Positions 8,370 through 19,003 of a stretch of 64,000 nucleotides of DNA are shown one piece after another. The position numbers and the translations under genes are program-made. Origin of the DNA: Cellvibrionaceae bacterium AOL6 (lineage in GTDB: Bacteria; Pseudomonadota; Gammaproteobacteria; Pseudomonadales; Cellvibrionaceae); assembly GCA_003265435.1 (NCBI GenBank), contig NOXC01000014.1, positions 36,678-100,677 on the forward strand, given 5' to 3'. A model generated the notes under the pieces. That model saw only the letters and a program-made list of their open reading frames with translations. It had not been told where the DNA came from and ran no database searches. The number at the start of each line of letters is the position of its first letter. The first letter of the stretch is position 1.

Positions 8370-9023
8370 ATGACTATTGGTTTAGTCGGTCGCAAAAGCG
8401 GCATGACGCGTATTTTTACTGACGAAGGTCAGTCAATTCCAGTCACGGTCATCGAGGTCGATGCCAACCGTGTTACTCAGGTGAAGACTGTAGATAGTGA
8501 TGGCTATAACGCGGTTCAAGTGACCGTGGGTGCTCGTCGTCCTTCTCGTGTTTCCAAGCCGGCTTCCGGTCACTTCTCGAAAGCAGAAGTTGAGCCTGGT
8601 CGTGGTCTTTGGGAGTTTCGCAATGATGGCTCTGAAGAGATCGCTGTAGGCGGTGAGTTTACCGTTGAGCGCTTTGAGGCGGGCCAGAAAGTGGATGTTA
8701 CAGGAACTTCCAAAGGTGCCGGTTTTGCTGGTGGCGTAAAGCGTTGGGGCTTTCGTATGCAGGATGCGACGCACGGTAACTCACTGTCGCATCGTGCTCC
8801 TGGTTCTATTGGTCAGTGTCAGACGCCTGGTCGTGTTTTCAAAGGCAAGAAGATGGCTGGTCATTTGGGTGCTGAGCGTGTCACGGTTCAAAACATCGAT
8901 GTTGTTCGTGTCGATGCAGAGCGTGGTTTGCTACTGGTTAAGGGTTCAATCCCTGGTGCTCCCGGCGGCGACGTGATTGTTCGTCCGGCAGTTAAGCAAA
9001 AAACGCCTAGTGGGCTCAAGTAA
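8370..9023 (+). CDS. rplC: 50S ribosomal protein L3
   Basis: Early-assembly 23S rRNA binding protein of 217 residues. It starts [16 protein letters not shown] and carries the extension loop text [15 protein letters not shown], which reaches the peptidyl transferase centre; the equivalent glutamine region is methylated by PrmB in E. coli. It follows rpsJ after 91 bp, the longest gap in the S10 operon. Confidence 0.98.
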   Translation: MTIGLVGRKSGMTRIFTDEGQSIPVTVIEVDANRVTQVKTVDSDGYNAVQVTVGARRPSRVSKPASGHFSKAEVEPGRGLWEFRNDGSEEIAVGGEFTVERFEAGQKVDVTGTSKGAGFAGGVKRWGFRMQDATHGNSLSHRAPGSIGQCQTPGRVFKGKKMAGHLGAERVTVQNIDVVRVDAERGLLLVKGSIPGAPGGDVIVRPAVKQKTPSGLK

Positions 9024-9048
9024 AGATTTCGTGTTCTAGGAGTCAACC

Positions 9049-9663
9049 ATGGAACTCAATATTGCAACGCCGCAGGGTCAAAAAGGTACAGTCGCTGTAT
9101 CTGAAGAGGCTTTCGGTAAAGAGTTTAATCAAGACCTTGTGCATCAGGTTGTAGTGGCCTATGCAGCGGGCGCGCGTCAGGGCTCAAAAGCTCAAAAGAC
9201 GCGTTCAGAAGTGAGCGGTGGCGGCAAGAAGCCTTGGCGTCAAAAGGGCACAGGTCGTGCTCGTGCCGGTACCATCCGCAGCCCTTTGTGGCGTAGCGGT
9301 GGTGTGACTTTTGCGGCTACTCCGCGCGATCACTCTCAGAAGCTGAACAAGAAAATGTACCGCGCTGCACTGCGCTGCATCTTCTCTGAATTGAACCGTC
9401 AGGATCGTCTGGTGGTGGTAGAAGACTTTGCGCTGGAAGCTCCTAAAACCAAAGCGTTGGTTCAGAAGCTTGCGGATTACGATCTGAATGACGTGTTGAT
9501 TGTGGTAGAGGAAGTGACAGAGGCGTTGTACCTCGCAGCTCGCAACCTTCACCGTGTTGACGCGCGTGACATTCAAGGTGTGGATCCTGTCAGCTTGGTT
9601 GGATTCGACAAGGTGCTCGTTACTGTGCCTGCGTTGAAGAAGCTTGAGGAGGCCTTGTCGTGA
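9049..9663 (+). CDS. rplD: 50S ribosomal protein L4
   Basis: 204 residues; binds 23S rRNA and lines the exit tunnel with its internal loop ([33 protein letters not shown]). In E. coli L4 also represses the S10 operon through the leader; whether that works here is uncertain because the leader is short. The stop overlaps the GTG start of rplW (GTGA), giving translational coupling. Confidence 0.98.
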   Translation: MELNIATPQGQKGTVAVSEEAFGKEFNQDLVHQVVVAYAAGARQGSKAQKTRSEVSGGGKKPWRQKGTGRARAGTIRSPLWRSGGVTFAATPRDHSQKLNKKMYRAALRCIFSELNRQDRLVVVEDFALEAPKTKALVQKLADYDLNDVLIVVEEVTEALYLAARNLHRVDARDIQGVDPVSLVGFDKVLVTVPALKKLEEALS

Positions 9664-9956
9664 GTAAAGAGCGTCTTTATAAAGTAATTCTTGCACCTGT
9701 GGTGTCTGAAAAAACTGCCCGTGTTGCCGAGTTGGCGAACCAGGTGGTGTTTAAAGTCATCAAGGACGCAAACAAAAGTGAAGTAAAAGAAGCCGTTGAG
9801 CAAATGTTCGACGTCAAAGTGGATCAGGTTCGTCTGCTGAATGTAAAAGGCAAAACCAAGCGTACGCGTTTCGGTTTGGGCCGTCGCAGCGACTGGAAAA
9901 AAGCTTACGTCAGCTTGGCCGAAGGTCAAGAGATTGACTTTGCAGTAGCTGAGTAA
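9660..9956 (+). CDS. rplW: 50S ribosomal protein L23
   Basis: 98 residues with a GTG start overlapping the rplD stop. L23 sits at the tunnel exit and docks trigger factor and SRP; the docking-loop text [11 protein letters not shown] is present. The C-terminal rRNA-binding part reads [20 protein letters not shown]. Ordinary S10-operon position and length. Confidence 0.98.
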   Translation: MSKERLYKVILAPVVSEKTARVAELANQVVFKVIKDANKSEVKEAVEQMFDVKVDQVRLLNVKGKTKRTRFGLGRRSDWKKAYVSLAEGQEIDFAVAE

Positions 9957-9967
9957 GGAGTTGAGAG

Positions 9968-10795
9968 ATGGCAATTGTAAAACGTAAACCTACGTCTCCC
10001 GGTCGTCGCTTTGTTGTCGATGTGGTGAATGCCGATCTGCATAAGGGTGCACCTCACGCGCCTTTGCTTGATACGGCGCCCAAAAGCGGTGGTCGAAACA
10101 ATCTTGGTCGTATCACTACGCGTCATCGTGGTGGTGGTCACAAGCAGCGCTACCGTATTGTCGATTTTCGACGTAATAAAGATGCGATCCCTGCAACTGT
10201 AGAACGCATTGAATACGATCCAAACCGCACAGCGCACATTGCGTTGCTGTGTTATGCCGACGGTGAGCGTCGCTACATCATCGCACCCAAAGGCCTGAAG
10301 GCGGGTGACAAAGTGGTATCTGGTGATGCAGCTGACATTAAAGTTGGTAACTGCCTGCCTCTGCGCAATGTGCCAGTAGGTAGTGTTGTTCACTGTGTTG
10401 AACTGAAGCCTGGTAAAGGTGCACAGATCGCGCGTTCAGCCGGTACTTCTGTACAGTTGGTTGCACGTGAAGGTCAGCACGCCACTCTGCGTCTTCGTAG
10501 TGGCGAAATGCGTCGCGTGTTGTCTGAGTGTCGTGCGACTCTGGGTGAAGTGGGTAACAGTGAGCACAGTCTCCGATCTTTGGGTAAGGCTGGTGCGACG
10601 CGCTGGCGCGGTATTCGTCCAACCGTTCGCGGTGTTGCGATGAACCCGGTGGATCACCCACATGGTGGTGGTGAAGGCCGTACTTCTGGTGGTCGTCATC
10701 CTGTATCACCTTGGGGTACACCAACCAAGGGTTACAAGACTCGTAAGAACAAGCGTACGGACAGCATGATCGTACGTCGACGAAACAAAAAGTAA
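9968..10795 (+). CDS. rplB: 50S ribosomal protein L2
   Basis: 275 residues; a core 23S rRNA protein needed for subunit joining and peptidyl transfer. Conserved blocks include [20 protein letters not shown] and the C-terminal [16 protein letters not shown] with the functionally important histidine. GGAGTTGAG precedes the ATG. Confidence 0.98.
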   Translation: MAIVKRKPTSPGRRFVVDVVNADLHKGAPHAPLLDTAPKSGGRNNLGRITTRHRGGGHKQRYRIVDFRRNKDAIPATVERIEYDPNRTAHIALLCYADGERRYIIAPKGLKAGDKVVSGDAADIKVGNCLPLRNVPVGSVVHCVELKPGKGAQIARSAGTSVQLVAREGQHATLRLRSGEMRRVLSECRATLGEVGNSEHSLRSLGKAGATRWRGIRPTVRGVAMNPVDHPHGGGEGRTSGGRHPVSPWGTPTKGYKTRKNKRTDSMIVRRRNKK

Positions 10796-10838
10796 CGGCT
10801 TACTCAGGTAAGCGCGTAAAGTTTAAGAGGGTATTCTA

Positions 10839-11114
10839 GTGCCACGTTCGCTGAAAAAAGGTCCGTTTATTGATCACCACCTGTTAGCAAAGGTGGAAAC
10901 GGCAGCAGAGAAAAATGATCGTCGCCCAATCAAGACCTGGTCGCGTCGTTCAATGATTCTTCCAAACATGGTTGGTCTGACAATTTCCGTGCACAACGGC
11001 CGTCAACATGTGCCTGTACTGGTCTCTGAAGAGATGGTGGGTCACAAGTTGGGTGAGTTTGCACCAACGCGCACTTATCGCGGACACGTGGCTGATAAGA
11101 AAGCCAAGCGTTAA
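10839..11114 (+). CDS. rpsS: 30S ribosomal protein S19
   Basis: 91 residues, starting at a GTG (10839) after TTAAGAGGG. Head protein that pairs with S13. Begins [14 protein letters not shown] and contains the family text [22 protein letters not shown]. Standard order between L2 and L22. Confidence 0.98.
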   Translation: MPRSLKKGPFIDHHLLAKVETAAEKNDRRPIKTWSRRSMILPNMVGLTISVHNGRQHVPVLVSEEMVGHKLGEFAPTRTYRGHVADKKAKR

Positions 11115-11138
11115 TAGAATTTAATTCGGAGTAAAACG

Positions 11139-11468
11139 ATGGAAGTAGCAGCACGTTTAAGCGGCGCTCGATTGTCAGCTCAAAAGGCACGCCTGGTAGC
11201 TGACCAGATTCGCGGCAAGTCCGTCGAAGAGGCGCTGGATATTCTTACTTTCAGTCCAAAGAAAGGTGCAGCCCTTGTGAAGAAAGTGTTGGAGTCAGCA
11301 ATTGCCAACGCAGAACACAACGAAGGTGCCGATGTTGACGAGTTGAAAGTGTCGACCATTTTCGTTGATGAAGGCTTCACTATGAAGCGTATCAAGCCTC
11401 GTGCCAAAGGGCGTGCGGATCGAATTTTGAAGCGCACTTGTCACATCACTGTGAAAGTAGCGGAATAA
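11139..11468 (+). CDS. rplV: 50S ribosomal protein L22
   Basis: 109 residues. Its beta-hairpin lines the nascent-peptide tunnel and is a known site of macrolide-resistance changes; the hairpin text [20 protein letters not shown] looks unaltered. Starts [20 protein letters not shown]. Confidence 0.98.
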   Translation: MEVAARLSGARLSAQKARLVADQIRGKSVEEALDILTFSPKKGAALVKKVLESAIANAEHNEGADVDELKVSTIFVDEGFTMKRIKPRAKGRADRILKRTCHITVKVAE

Positions 11469-11483
11469 GAAGAGAGCGGACTT

Positions 11484-12158
11484 ATGGGTCAGAAAGTACA
11501 TCCTACAGGTATTCGACTTGGTATCGTTAAGCGCCATTCTTCGGTTTGGTATGCAGGCAAGAAAGAATACGCCGACAAATTAAATACTGATTTGAAAGTG
11601 CGCAAGTTTGTTGAAGACAAACTGGCTCACGCTTCAGTCAGTCGTGTAGATATCGAGCGTCCTGCTAACACAGCGCGTATCACTATCCACACAGCTCGCC
11701 CTGGTATCGTTATTGGTAAGAAGGGTGAAGACGTCGAAAAATTGCGCGCTGAAATCAGCAAGCAAATGGGCGTGCCTGTACACATCAATATCGAAGAAAT
11801 TCGAAAGCCTGATCTGGATGCGGCGCTGGTAGCACAAAGCGTGGCTCAACAGCTCGAGCGTCGAGTGATGTTCCGTCGTGCAATGAAGCGCGCGGTTCAG
11901 AACGCAATGCGTCAAGGCGCAGAAGGCGTGAAGGTTCAGGTTGGTGGTCGTCTGGGTGGCGCTGAGATCGCACGTACTGAATGGTACCGCGAAGGTCGAG
12001 TGCCTCTTCATACGCTGCGTGCCGACATTGATTACGCCACTGCAGAAGGTTTGACCACTTACGGCATCATCGGTGTCAAGGTCTGGATCTTCAAGGGTGA
12101 GGTCATCGGTGGCATGGAAGAGCAAGACACTTCCAAGAAAAAGAAAGCTAAGAAATAA
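11484..12158 (+). CDS. rpsC: 30S ribosomal protein S3
   Basis: 224 residues; mRNA-entry protein with helicase activity together with S4 and S5. The KH motif [14 protein letters not shown] is visible. The C-terminal half reads [20 protein letters not shown]. The end is a short lysine-rich tail (SKKKKAKK). Confidence 0.98.
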   Translation: MGQKVHPTGIRLGIVKRHSSVWYAGKKEYADKLNTDLKVRKFVEDKLAHASVSRVDIERPANTARITIHTARPGIVIGKKGEDVEKLRAEISKQMGVPVHINIEEIRKPDLDAALVAQSVAQQLERRVMFRRAMKRAVQNAMRQGAEGVKVQVGGRLGGAEIARTEWYREGRVPLHTLRADIDYATAEGLTTYGIIGVKVWIFKGEVIGGMEEQDTSKKKKAKK

Positions 12159-12212
12159 GCTTTCTCTCAGTTAGCTTTTGAAATTTATCAAAGTATTAAG
12201 AAGGGTTAGCCA

Positions 12213-12626
12213 ATGCTGCAGCCGAAGCGTACAAAGTTCAGAAAACAACAGACAGGGCGTAACCGTGGTTTGGCACTTCGTGGCTCTAAAGTTAGTTTTG
12301 GTGAATACGCATTAAAATCAGTTGAGCGTGGTCGCATCACTGCTCGACAAATTGAAGCAGCGCGTCGTGCGATGACTCGACACGTTAAGCGTGGCGGTAA
12401 AATCTGGATCCGTGTTTTTCCAGATAAGCCAATTACTGAAAAGCCACTGGAAGTTCGTCAGGGTAAAGGTAAGGGTAACGTTGAATACTGGGTATGTCAG
12501 ATTCAACCAGGCCGCGTGCTGTATGAAATGGAAGGGGTAAGTGAAGAGCTGGCTCGTGAAGCATTTGCACTGGCTGCAGCGAAGCTCCCTTTTAAAACTA
12601 CGTTTGTAAAACGGACGGTGATGTAA
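12213..12626 (+). CDS. rplP: 50S ribosomal protein L16
   Basis: 137 residues; contacts the A-site tRNA elbow. Begins [19 protein letters not shown]. The arginine-bearing block [20 protein letters not shown] is present; the equivalent arginine is hydroxylated in E. coli. The stop overlaps the rpmC start by one base (TAATG). Confidence 0.98.
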   Translation: MLQPKRTKFRKQQTGRNRGLALRGSKVSFGEYALKSVERGRITARQIEAARRAMTRHVKRGGKIWIRVFPDKPITEKPLEVRQGKGKGNVEYWVCQIQPGRVLYEMEGVSEELAREAFALAAAKLPFKTTFVKRTVM

Positions 12627-12817
12627 TGTTAGCGAAAGATCTCAGCGAAAAAACCGTTGAAGAGCTTAAGGCCGAGCTGCTTGCACAGCTGGACTCGCAG
12701 TTCAAACTGCGTATGCAAAAGTCAACTGGCCAACTGAATCAGACGCATCTGCTCAAGCAGACTCGTCGTGATATCGCTCGAATTAAAACCGTACTTCGTC
12801 AAAAGGCAGGTAACTAA
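12626..12817 (+). CDS. rpmC: 50S ribosomal protein L29
   Basis: 63 residues, two-helix protein near the tunnel exit next to L23. Text [20 protein letters not shown] and [12 protein letters not shown] are typical. Translationally coupled to rplP through the TAATG junction. Confidence 0.97.
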   Translation: MLAKDLSEKTVEELKAELLAQLDSQFKLRMQKSTGQLNQTHLLKQTRRDIARIKTVLRQKAGN

Positions 12818-12819
12818 GA

Positions 12820-13086
12820 ATGACTGAAGCGAAGAAAGTGGTCCGTACCCTTAAGGGCCAGGTTGTCAGTGACAAAATGGACAAGTCCATCGTCGTCATG
12901 ATCGAGCGTAAGGTTAAGCACCCTGTATACGGCAAGTACGTTCTCAAGTCATTGAAGCTGAAAGCGCATGACGAGAATAACGATTGTAAAACTGGCGACA
13001 TCGTCACAATTTCTGAGTCACGACCGATTTCTAAATCTAAGTCGTGGGTTCTGGAATCTATCGACGAGCGCGCTAAAGAAATCTAG
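12820..13086 (+). CDS. rpsQ: 30S ribosomal protein S17
   Basis: 88 residues; primary 16S rRNA binder, OB fold. Contains [20 protein letters not shown] and [18 protein letters not shown]. Last gene of the S10 operon in the E. coli arrangement; here only 30 bp separate it from rplN, and I see no terminator or clear spc promoter in that gap, so S10 and spc genes are probably transcribed together. Confidence 0.98.
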   Translation: MTEAKKVVRTLKGQVVSDKMDKSIVVMIERKVKHPVYGKYVLKSLKLKAHDENNDCKTGDIVTISESRPISKSKSWVLESIDERAKEI

Positions 13087-13116
13087 CGGTACCGCTAAGC
13101 ATTTGGAGAGATAGTA

Positions 13117-13485
13117 ATGATTCAAACAGAAACCTATCTGGATGTTGCTGATAACAGCGGTGCACGTCGAGTTATGTGTATCAAGGTGCTGGGCGGTTCA
13201 CATCGCCGTTATGCGCGTATTGGCGACATCATTAAAGTAACCGTTAAGGAAGCGATTCCTCGTGGCCGTGTCAAAAAAGGTCAGGTCATGAACGCGGTTG
13301 TGGTTCGAACCAAGAAAGGTATTCGTCGTAAGGACGGTTCATTGATCCGTTTCGACGAAAACGCTGCGGTTCTCCTGAATACTCAGGATGCGCCCATCGG
13401 TACTCGTATTTTCGGACCTGTTACGCGTGAACTTCGCTCTGAGAAGTTCATGAAGATTATTTCCTTGGCACCTGAGGTGCTGTAA
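13117..13485 (+). CDS. rplN: 50S ribosomal protein L14
   Basis: 122 residues; forms an intersubunit bridge and binds the silencing factor RsfS. Begins [20 protein letters not shown] and has [20 protein letters not shown]. First gene of the spc set. GGAGAGATAGTA precedes the ATG. Confidence 0.98.
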   Translation: MIQTETYLDVADNSGARRVMCIKVLGGSHRRYARIGDIIKVTVKEAIPRGRVKKGQVMNAVVVRTKKGIRRKDGSLIRFDENAAVLLNTQDAPIGTRIFGPVTRELRSEKFMKIISLAPEVL

Positions 13486-13515
13486 GCATCTGTTAATGTC
13501 GAGAGGAATGCAAAG

Positions 13516-13833
13516 ATGAAAAAATTGAAGAAAAACGACGAAGTGATCGTGACCACTGGCCGAGATAAAGGCAAGCGCGGGAAAATCAATCGTGTGTTGG
13601 CCGACGGCCGACTGATTGTGTCTGGCGTGCAAATGGTGAAAAAGCACCAGAAGCCTAACCCTCAGCTGGGTGTTGCCGGTGGCATCGTCGAGAAAGAAGC
13701 GCCGATCGCAGCTTCCAACGTAGCTATCTATAATGCGGCTACGCAAAAAGCTGATCGTGTGGGTATCAAAGTGCTCGAAGATGGCAACAAGATCCGAGTA
13801 TTTAAATCCAATGGCGAGGCGGTAGACGGCTAA
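13516..13833 (+). CDS. rplX: 50S ribosomal protein L24
   Basis: 105 residues; assembly initiator with an N-terminal KOW motif ([19 protein letters not shown]). The C-terminal half with [14 protein letters not shown] is ordinary. Preceded by GAGAGGAATG. Confidence 0.98.
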   Translation: MKKLKKNDEVIVTTGRDKGKRGKINRVLADGRLIVSGVQMVKKHQKPNPQLGVAGGIVEKEAPIAASNVAIYNAATQKADRVGIKVLEDGNKIRVFKSNGEAVDG

Positions 13834-13874
13834 GACCGATCGCTTCGTGTTAGATAAATAGGCAGAGTATAGTC

Positions 13875-14414
13875 ATGGCCCGCTTAAGAGAGTTTTACAG
13901 TAAAGAAGTCGTAGCAAAGCTTAAAGAAGAGCTTAAGCTCGACAACGTGATGGAAGTGCCCAAGATTACCAAGATCACCATTAATATGGGTGTTGGTGAG
14001 GCGCTTGCCGATAAAAAAGTTTTAGAAAATGCCCAGGCCGATCTCGAAAAGATTGCTGGTCAAAAGACGGTTGTGACGCGCGCGCGCAAGTCCATCGCGG
14101 GCTTTAAAGTACGTGAAGGCTGGCCCATCGGCTGTAAAGTGACTCTGCGTCAAGACAGAATGTACGAATTCCTGGATCGTTTGATCAATATCTCGATCCC
14201 GCGTATTCGTGACTTCCGGGGTATTAGCCCCAAGCAGTTTGACGGGCGTGGCAACTTCTCAATGGGTGTGACTGAGCAGATCATCTTCCCAGAGATCGAC
14301 TACGACAAAGTAGACAAGCTTCGTGGCCTGGATATCTGCATTACAACCACTGCCCGCAATGATGAAGAAGGGCGTGCATTGTTGAAAGCATTCAGCTTCC
14401 CATTCAAAGGTTAG
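13875..14414 (+). CDS. rplE: 50S ribosomal protein L5
   Basis: 179 residues; binds 5S rRNA in the central protuberance. Contains [33 protein letters not shown] and [20 protein letters not shown]. In E. coli, S8 binds the mRNA at this gene's start to repress the spc operon; I did not fold that region here. Confidence 0.98.
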   Translation: MARLREFYSKEVVAKLKEELKLDNVMEVPKITKITINMGVGEALADKKVLENAQADLEKIAGQKTVVTRARKSIAGFKVREGWPIGCKVTLRQDRMYEFLDRLINISIPRIRDFRGISPKQFDGRGNFSMGVTEQIIFPEIDYDKVDKLRGLDICITTTARNDEEGRALLKAFSFPFKG

Positions 14415-14429
14415 GGTAGAGAAAGAATT

Positions 14430-14735
14430 ATGGCTAAAAAATCGATGATCGCTCGTGAAGTCAAACGTGCCAAGGCAGTTGAAAAGTTTGCGGCGAAACG
14501 AGCTGAGCTCAAAGCAATCATTGCGAACCCTGAGTCGAGTGAAGACGAAGTATGGGACGCAGTGATCCAGCTGCAAAAACTCCCACGTAACTCAAGTGCG
14601 AGTCGTGGACAACGCCGCTGTCGCGTAACTGGCCGTCCTCACGGTGTTTATCGCAAATTTGGCCTGTGCCGCAACAAGCTGCGTGAAGCAGCTATGCGTG
14701 GCGACGTGCCCGGTTTGGTTAAAGCTAGTTGGTAA
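14430..14735 (+). CDS. rpsN: 30S ribosomal protein S14
   Basis: 101 residues: the long form without a CxxC zinc ribbon. Begins [20 protein letters not shown] and ends with [19 protein letters not shown]. Only this S14 type is visible. Confidence 0.98.
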   Translation: MAKKSMIAREVKRAKAVEKFAAKRAELKAIIANPESSEDEVWDAVIQLQKLPRNSSASRGQRRCRVTGRPHGVYRKFGLCRNKLREAAMRGDVPGLVKASW

Positions 14736-14761
14736 TTGGGCATATATAGGAGCATATAAAC

Positions 14762-15154
14762 ATGAGCATGCAAGATACAGTTGCAGATATGTTGACTCGA
14801 ATTCGTAATGCCCAGCAGGTTGGCAAAGCAAACGTTGCTATCCCTGCAGGTAAGCTGAAAACCGAAATCGCGCGCGTATTGCAAGAAGAAGGCTACATCA
14901 CTTCCTACGAAGTGAGTGGCGACGTTAAGAAAGAGCTGAACGTTGAGCTGAAGTATTTCGAAGGTAAGCCCGTGATCGCAGAGATCAAGCGTGCTAGCCG
15001 TCCTGGTCTGCGTAACTACGTAGGCACCAAGGATCTGCCTTCAGTACGTAGCGGTCTCGGTGTGGCTATCGTGTCTACCTCTAAAGGGGTAATGACAGAT
15101 CGCGCTGCTCGAAGCGCTGGTATCGGTGGCGAAGTTCTTTGCACCGTATTCTAA
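14762..15154 (+). CDS. rpsH: 30S ribosomal protein S8
   Basis: 130 residues; central-domain assembly protein and, in E. coli, translational repressor of the spc operon. Contains [19 protein letters not shown], ending [11 protein letters not shown] as usual. TAGGAGCATATAAAC precedes the ATG. Confidence 0.98.
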   Translation: MSMQDTVADMLTRIRNAQQVGKANVAIPAGKLKTEIARVLQEEGYITSYEVSGDVKKELNVELKYFEGKPVIAEIKRASRPGLRNYVGTKDLPSVRSGLGVAIVSTSKGVMTDRAARSAGIGGEVLCTVF

Positions 15155-15187
15155 TTTAACGAGTTTAAAGAGATTTAGGAAACAGCA

Positions 15188-15721
15188 ATGTCACGTGTAG
15201 CTAATGCCCCGGTCGCACTGCCTTCAGCAGTTAAAGTTGACCTGAAAGGGCAAGACTTAAAAGTTTCCGGCAAGAGCGGCAATCTGAGCCTGACCATCCA
15301 CGATCGCGTTGACGTGAATCAGGATGGCGAAGCTCTGACCTTTGCAGCCAAAGACAACAGCAAAGAAGCAAAAGCTCTGGCCGGTACCATGCGTGCCCTG
15401 GTAAACAACATGGTTACCGGTGTGTCCGCTGGATTTGAAAAGAAATTGATTCTGAATGGTGTTGGTTACCGTGCCAAGGCCTCAGGCAAGACGCTGAACA
15501 TGTCACTGGGTTTTTCTCACCCTGTTGACTACGAGCTGCCTGAAGGTGTGACTGCGGAAACACCAAGCCAGACAGAAATCGTGTTGAAAAGTGCAGACAA
15601 GCAGCTTCTTGGTCAAGTGGCTTCAGAAGTTCGCGGCTTCCGTCCGCCAGAGCCGTATAAGGGCAAGGGTGTACGCTACGCTGACGAGCACGTCCGTCGT
15701 AAAGAAGCTAAGAAGAAGTAA
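15188..15721 (+). CDS. rplF: 50S ribosomal protein L6
   Basis: 177 residues; near the factor-binding centre. Begins [20 protein letters not shown], with [19 protein letters not shown] and the signature [20 protein letters not shown]. Preceded by TTTAGGAAACAGCA. Confidence 0.98.
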   Translation: MSRVANAPVALPSAVKVDLKGQDLKVSGKSGNLSLTIHDRVDVNQDGEALTFAAKDNSKEAKALAGTMRALVNNMVTGVSAGFEKKLILNGVGYRAKASGKTLNMSLGFSHPVDYELPEGVTAETPSQTEIVLKSADKQLLGQVASEVRGFRPPEPYKGKGVRYADEHVRRKEAKKK

Positions 15722-15747
15722 GCTCTGAAAGAGGCTAGGCAACGATT

Positions 15748-16098
15748 ATGAATCAGAAGAAATTATCAAGACTCCGTAGAGCACGACGCTCACGAGCCAA
15801 AATTCGTGAGCTGAAAATTGCACGTCTGTGCGTAAACCGTACTCCACGTCACATCTACGCTCAGATCATCGATGGCGAGAATGCCAAAGTGCTGGCGAGT
15901 GCTTCTACGGTTGAAAAAGACCTGCGTGCAAACGCGACTGGCAACTCAGATGCCGCGACTAAAGTCGGCTCTCTGATCGCCGAGCGTGCTAAAGCAGCAG
16001 GCGTCGAGAAGGTCGCTTTCGATCGAAGCGGTTACAAGTATCACGGCCGCATCAAGGCGCTTGCAGACGCAGCGCGTGAAGCTGGATTGGATTTTTAA
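15748..16098 (+). CDS. rplR: 50S ribosomal protein L18
   Basis: 116 residues; delivers 5S rRNA to the large subunit. Family text [20 protein letters not shown] and [19 protein letters not shown]. Ends 10 bp before rpsE. Confidence 0.98.
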   Translation: MNQKKLSRLRRARRSRAKIRELKIARLCVNRTPRHIYAQIIDGENAKVLASASTVEKDLRANATGNSDAATKVGSLIAERAKAAGVEKVAFDRSGYKYHGRIKALADAAREAGLDF

Positions 16099-16108
16099 GG
16101 GTAACGCT

Positions 16109-16615
16109 ATGTCTCAAAATAACCGTGAAGACAACAACGCAGAAGGCTTGCGCGAGAAACTGGTACAGGTTAACCGCGTAGCTAAAACTGTGAAAGGTGG
16201 TCGAATTTTTGGTTTTACTGCGTTAACCGTAGTGGGTGATGGTAACGGCCGTGTAGGTTTTGGTCGCGGTAAAGCGCGCGAAGTGCCTATCGCTATCCAA
16301 AAAGCGATGGAAAGTGCACGTCGTAACATGATCCAGGTTGATCTGAATGGCGATACCATTCAGTACCCAACTAAAGGTCGACATGGCGCCTCCAAAGTGT
16401 ACATGCAGCCAGCATCTCAAGGTACCGGTGTTATTGCCGGTGGTGCAATGCGTGCGGTACTCGAAATGGCTGGCGTGCAAAACGTATTGGGTAAGTGCTA
16501 CGGCTCTACCAATCCAGTTAACGTAGTGCGCGCGACTTTCGAAGCGCTGCGCTCCATGGCGTCTCCCGAAGCTGTTGCGGCCAAGCGCGGCAAATCGGTA
16601 GAAGACATTCGATAA
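16109..16615 (+). CDS. rpsE: 30S ribosomal protein S5
   Basis: 168 residues from the ATG at 16109. I rejected an in-frame ATG at 15986 because it lies inside rplR and would add 41 unrelated residues. S5 controls decoding accuracy; the N-domain text [20 protein letters not shown] and the [19 protein letters not shown] loop are conserved. Confidence 0.97.
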   Translation: MSQNNREDNNAEGLREKLVQVNRVAKTVKGGRIFGFTALTVVGDGNGRVGFGRGKAREVPIAIQKAMESARRNMIQVDLNGDTIQYPTKGRHGASKVYMQPASQGTGVIAGGAMRAVLEMAGVQNVLGKCYGSTNPVNVVRATFEALRSMASPEAVAAKRGKSVEDIR

Positions 16616-16660
16616 GATAAATTCCAGGCAGCATTAAGCTGCTTTGAATCGGTGATTACC

Positions 16661-16846
16661 ATGGCGAATAAAACAGTAAAAGTTACACAAGTCAAAAGTA
16701 CCGCCGGCCGACTGAAGGCGCACCAAGCGTGTGTGAAAGGTTTGGGTCTGCGTAAAATTGGTCACACTGTAGAAGTGGAAGATACACCTTCCGTTCGCGG
16801 CATGATCAACAAAGCTAATTACCTGCTTAAGGTCGAAGGGGAATAA
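16661..16846 (+). CDS. rpmD: 50S ribosomal protein L30
   Basis: 61 residues, starting [18 protein letters not shown] at 16661 with GGTGA six bases upstream; an in-frame GTG at 16652 is less likely. Ends one base before the rplO start, so the two are probably coupled. Confidence 0.97.
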   Translation: MANKTVKVTQVKSTAGRLKAHQACVKGLGLRKIGHTVEVEDTPSVRGMINKANYLLKVEGE

Positions 16847-16847
16847 C

Positions 16848-17282
16848 ATGCGTTTGAATGAATTGAGCCCTGCGCCTGGTCGTATCAAAGAAAAGAAGCG
16901 CGTCGGTCGTGGTATCGGTAGCGGTCTGGGTAAAACAGGTGGTCGTGGTCACAAAGGTCAAAAATCTCGTTCCGGTGGTCGTGTACGTCCAGGGTTCGAA
17001 GGTGGTCAGATGCCTTTGCAGAAGCGCCTCCCCAAGTACGGTTTCACCAGTCGCGTATCTCGTGTTACTGCAGAAATCCGTCTGGCAGAGCTGAACAAGG
17101 TTGAAGGCGAAGTGGTTGATCTGGCAGCGCTGCAAGCAGCGGGCTTAGTCTCTGCAAGCATCAAGCGAGCAAAAGTATTTCTTTCAGGTGAACTGAAAAA
17201 AGCTGTCACAGTTAAAGGTCTGTCTGTGACCAAAGGCGCGCAAGCGGCGATTGAAGCTGCCGGCGGCAAGGTCGAAGAATAA
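16848..17282 (+). CDS. rplO: 50S ribosomal protein L15
   Basis: 144 residues; late-assembly 23S rRNA protein. Its glycine/arginine-rich N-terminus ([20 protein letters not shown]) is typical. It lies between rpmD and secY as in most bacteria. Confidence 0.98.
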   Translation: MRLNELSPAPGRIKEKKRVGRGIGSGLGKTGGRGHKGQKSRSGGRVRPGFEGGQMPLQKRLPKYGFTSRVSRVTAEIRLAELNKVEGEVVDLAALQAAGLVSASIKRAKVFLSGELKKAVTVKGLSVTKGAQAAIEAAGGKVEE

Positions 17283-17311
17283 GTACCCTTTAACGACTAA
17301 GAGAGCAAAAA

Positions 17312-18646
17312 ATGGCGACGCCAGGTTTACCTCTAGGAAATCAGAAAGGATTAGGCGAGCTTTGGTCTCGCCTTAAGTTTTTATTGTTAGCGATCTTTAT
17401 CTATCGGGTAGGGACACATATTCCTGTCCCGGGTATCGATCCAGAACGCGTTGCCAGTTTGTTTGAGCAAAATGCAGGCACCATCCTGGGCATGGTTAAC
17501 ATGTTCTCCGGTGGTGCTTTTGAGCGTATGAGTATCGTAGCGCTCGGCATCATGCCTTACATTTCGGCATCGATCATCATGCAGATGATGTCGGCGGTAT
17601 CTCCGTCGCTCGAAGCGATCAAGAAAGAAGGTGAGGCGGGACGCCGCAAGATCAGCCAATACACACGTTGGTTGACTGTGGTACTTGCGCTTGTACAAGC
17701 GGTGGTCACCGTGGCTGGCTTGAACAGCAACGGCTTTGCCTATGCGGGCCTCCACCCTGTTAGCTTCTATGTCATTGCTGTCACCTCACTGGTGACGGGC
17801 GCGGTCTTCATGATGTGGCTGGGTGAGCAGATTACTGAGCGAGGTGTCGGTAACGGTATCTCCATGTTGATCTTTGCCGGTATCGTTGCCGGTCTGCCAA
17901 GTGCGATCGGTCAAGCGTTTGAGAGTACGCGTCAAGGTGAACTGCATCCGCTGATGTTGCTCCTGATCGGTTTTGCAGCGATGGGCATTGTGTGGTTTGT
18001 GGTGCGCATGGAGCGAGGCCAGCGTCGTATTACGATTCAGTATGCACGCAAGCAGGTAGGCCGTCAGGGCTATGCGGCACAGAGCACCAGCCATCTGCCG
18101 TTGAAGGTCAATATGGCGGGTGTTATCCCGGTGATCTTTGCGTCCAGTATTCTGCTGTTCCCTGCGTCTATCGCGCAGTGGTCTGGTAGTGCGAGTCAGG
18201 GCAAAGCGGGTGACATCCTGCAAGAGCTGGCGCTGATGATTGGTCCCGGTCAACCGTTAAACTACGTGTTGTTCGGCGCTTTGATTATCGCGTTTTGCTT
18301 CGTTTATACCGCGATGATTTACAACCCGAAAGAAGTGGCGGACAACCTGAAAAAAGGTGGTGCGTACATCCCAGGCATTCGTCCTGGCGAGCAAAGCGCT
18401 CGGTATATTGATACGATCCTGACACGTTTGACGGTCATCGGGTCAGTGTATATCGCGGCCGTGGCACTGATGCCACAGTTCCTGATCTACAGCGCAGGCG
18501 TACCGGTCTTGCTCGGTGGTACCTCGTTGCTGATCGTGGTGGTCGTGGTTATGGATTTCATGGCACAGGTGCAGTCGCACTTGATGAGTCACCAATATGA
18601 CTCGGTTATGAAAAAGGCGAACCTGCAGAGCATCGGTCGCCGATAA
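17312..18646 (+). CDS. secY: Preprotein translocase subunit SecY
   Basis: 444 residues; ten-helix channel of the SecYEG translocon in the inner membrane. Conserved text includes [33 protein letters not shown] (plug/TM2 region), [17 protein letters not shown] and the cytoplasmic loop [14 protein letters not shown] stretch [20 protein letters not shown]. Followed at once by an intrinsic terminator. Confidence 0.98.
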   Translation: MATPGLPLGNQKGLGELWSRLKFLLLAIFIYRVGTHIPVPGIDPERVASLFEQNAGTILGMVNMFSGGAFERMSIVALGIMPYISASIIMQMMSAVSPSLEAIKKEGEAGRRKISQYTRWLTVVLALVQAVVTVAGLNSNGFAYAGLHPVSFYVIAVTSLVTGAVFMMWLGEQITERGVGNGISMLIFAGIVAGLPSAIGQAFESTRQGELHPLMLLLIGFAAMGIVWFVVRMERGQRRITIQYARKQVGRQGYAAQSTSHLPLKVNMAGVIPVIFASSILLFPASIAQWSGSASQGKAGDILQELALMIGPGQPLNYVLFGALIIAFCFVYTAMIYNPKEVADNLKKGGAYIPGIRPGEQSARYIDTILTRLTVIGSVYIAAVALMPQFLIYSAGVPVLLGGTSLLIVVVVVMDFMAQVQSHLMSHQYDSVMKKANLQSIGRR

Positions 18647-18658
18647 GAAAGAGAAAAG

Positions 18659-18703
18659 CGTCAAACCGCGACGTTGTACAACGTCGCGGTTGACGTTTTT
18701 TTT
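18659..18703 (+). terminator. Intrinsic terminator between secY and rpmJ
   Basis: A long GC-rich hairpin with arms at 18659-18676 and 18678-18695 (one A bulge), closing on GTTGTACAAC, is followed by eight T residues (18696-18703). This is a textbook intrinsic terminator inside what is usually one spc transcript. Its right arm and T-run double as promoter sequence for the next gene. Confidence 0.85.
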
Positions 18704-18718
18704 AGTCGAGGCTATTAT
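18690..18718 (+). promoter_or_regulatory. Terminator-embedded promoter for rpmJ and possibly the alpha operon
   Basis: TTGACG (18690-18695), a 17-bp spacer and TATTAT (18713-18718) give a five-of-six match in both sigma-70 boxes. The -35 is the foot of the terminator stem and the spacer starts with its T-run. A GC-rich GCCGCGGC discriminator follows. Transcription would start about 28 nt before the rpmJ ATG. Confidence 0.7.
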
Positions 18719-18752
18719 GCCGCGGCATTTTTATATGTTTGAGGAAGTAACG

Positions 18753-18869
18753 ATGAAAGTTCGTGCATCTGTAAAGAAGGTTTGCAGAAACTGCAAGATC
18801 GTACGTCGCAAGGGCAGTGTTCGCGTGATTTGCAGCGCTGAACCTCGTCACAAGCAACGTCAAGGTTAA
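18753..18869 (+). CDS. rpmJ: 50S ribosomal protein L36 (zinc type)
   Basis: 38 residues, beginning [20 protein letters not shown]. Cys11, Cys14, Cys27 and His32 form the zinc ribbon, so this is the zinc-containing isoform. TTGAGGAAGTAACG gives a good ribosome site. It sits alone between the secY terminator and the alpha operon promoter region. Confidence 0.97.
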   Translation: MKVRASVKKVCRNCKIVRRKGSVRVICSAEPRHKQRQG

Positions 18870-18974
18870 TCTCGACCCTATTTGGGCGTGGTACTTCGGT
18901 GCCAGGCCTTTCAACCTGCCAAGGTTGATAAACCGGAGGTGTTAACTGTCGTTCGGGGGGTAATCCCCGGGCTA

Positions 18975-19003
18975 TTGCTTTAGAGTGGTATTTCCAGTAT
19001 CCT
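18975..19003 (+). promoter_or_regulatory. Candidate alpha-operon promoter
   Basis: TTGCTT (18975-18980), 17 bp, then TATCCT (18998-19003), followed by TGCGCGC. Box matches are moderate, but the spacing is ideal and the GC-rich discriminator matches the S10 promoter. The start would lie near 19010, leaving a leader of about 70 nt in which an S4-binding fold could form. The surrounding 208-bp gap also has a CGGGGGGTAATCCCCGG stem (18954-18970). Confidence 0.45.

Noticed and set aside
15986..16108. Upstream in-frame start that would lengthen S5 by 41 residues
   Set aside because: It lies within rplR, gives non-S5 sequence, and the ATG at 16109 gives the normal S5 length and N-terminus.
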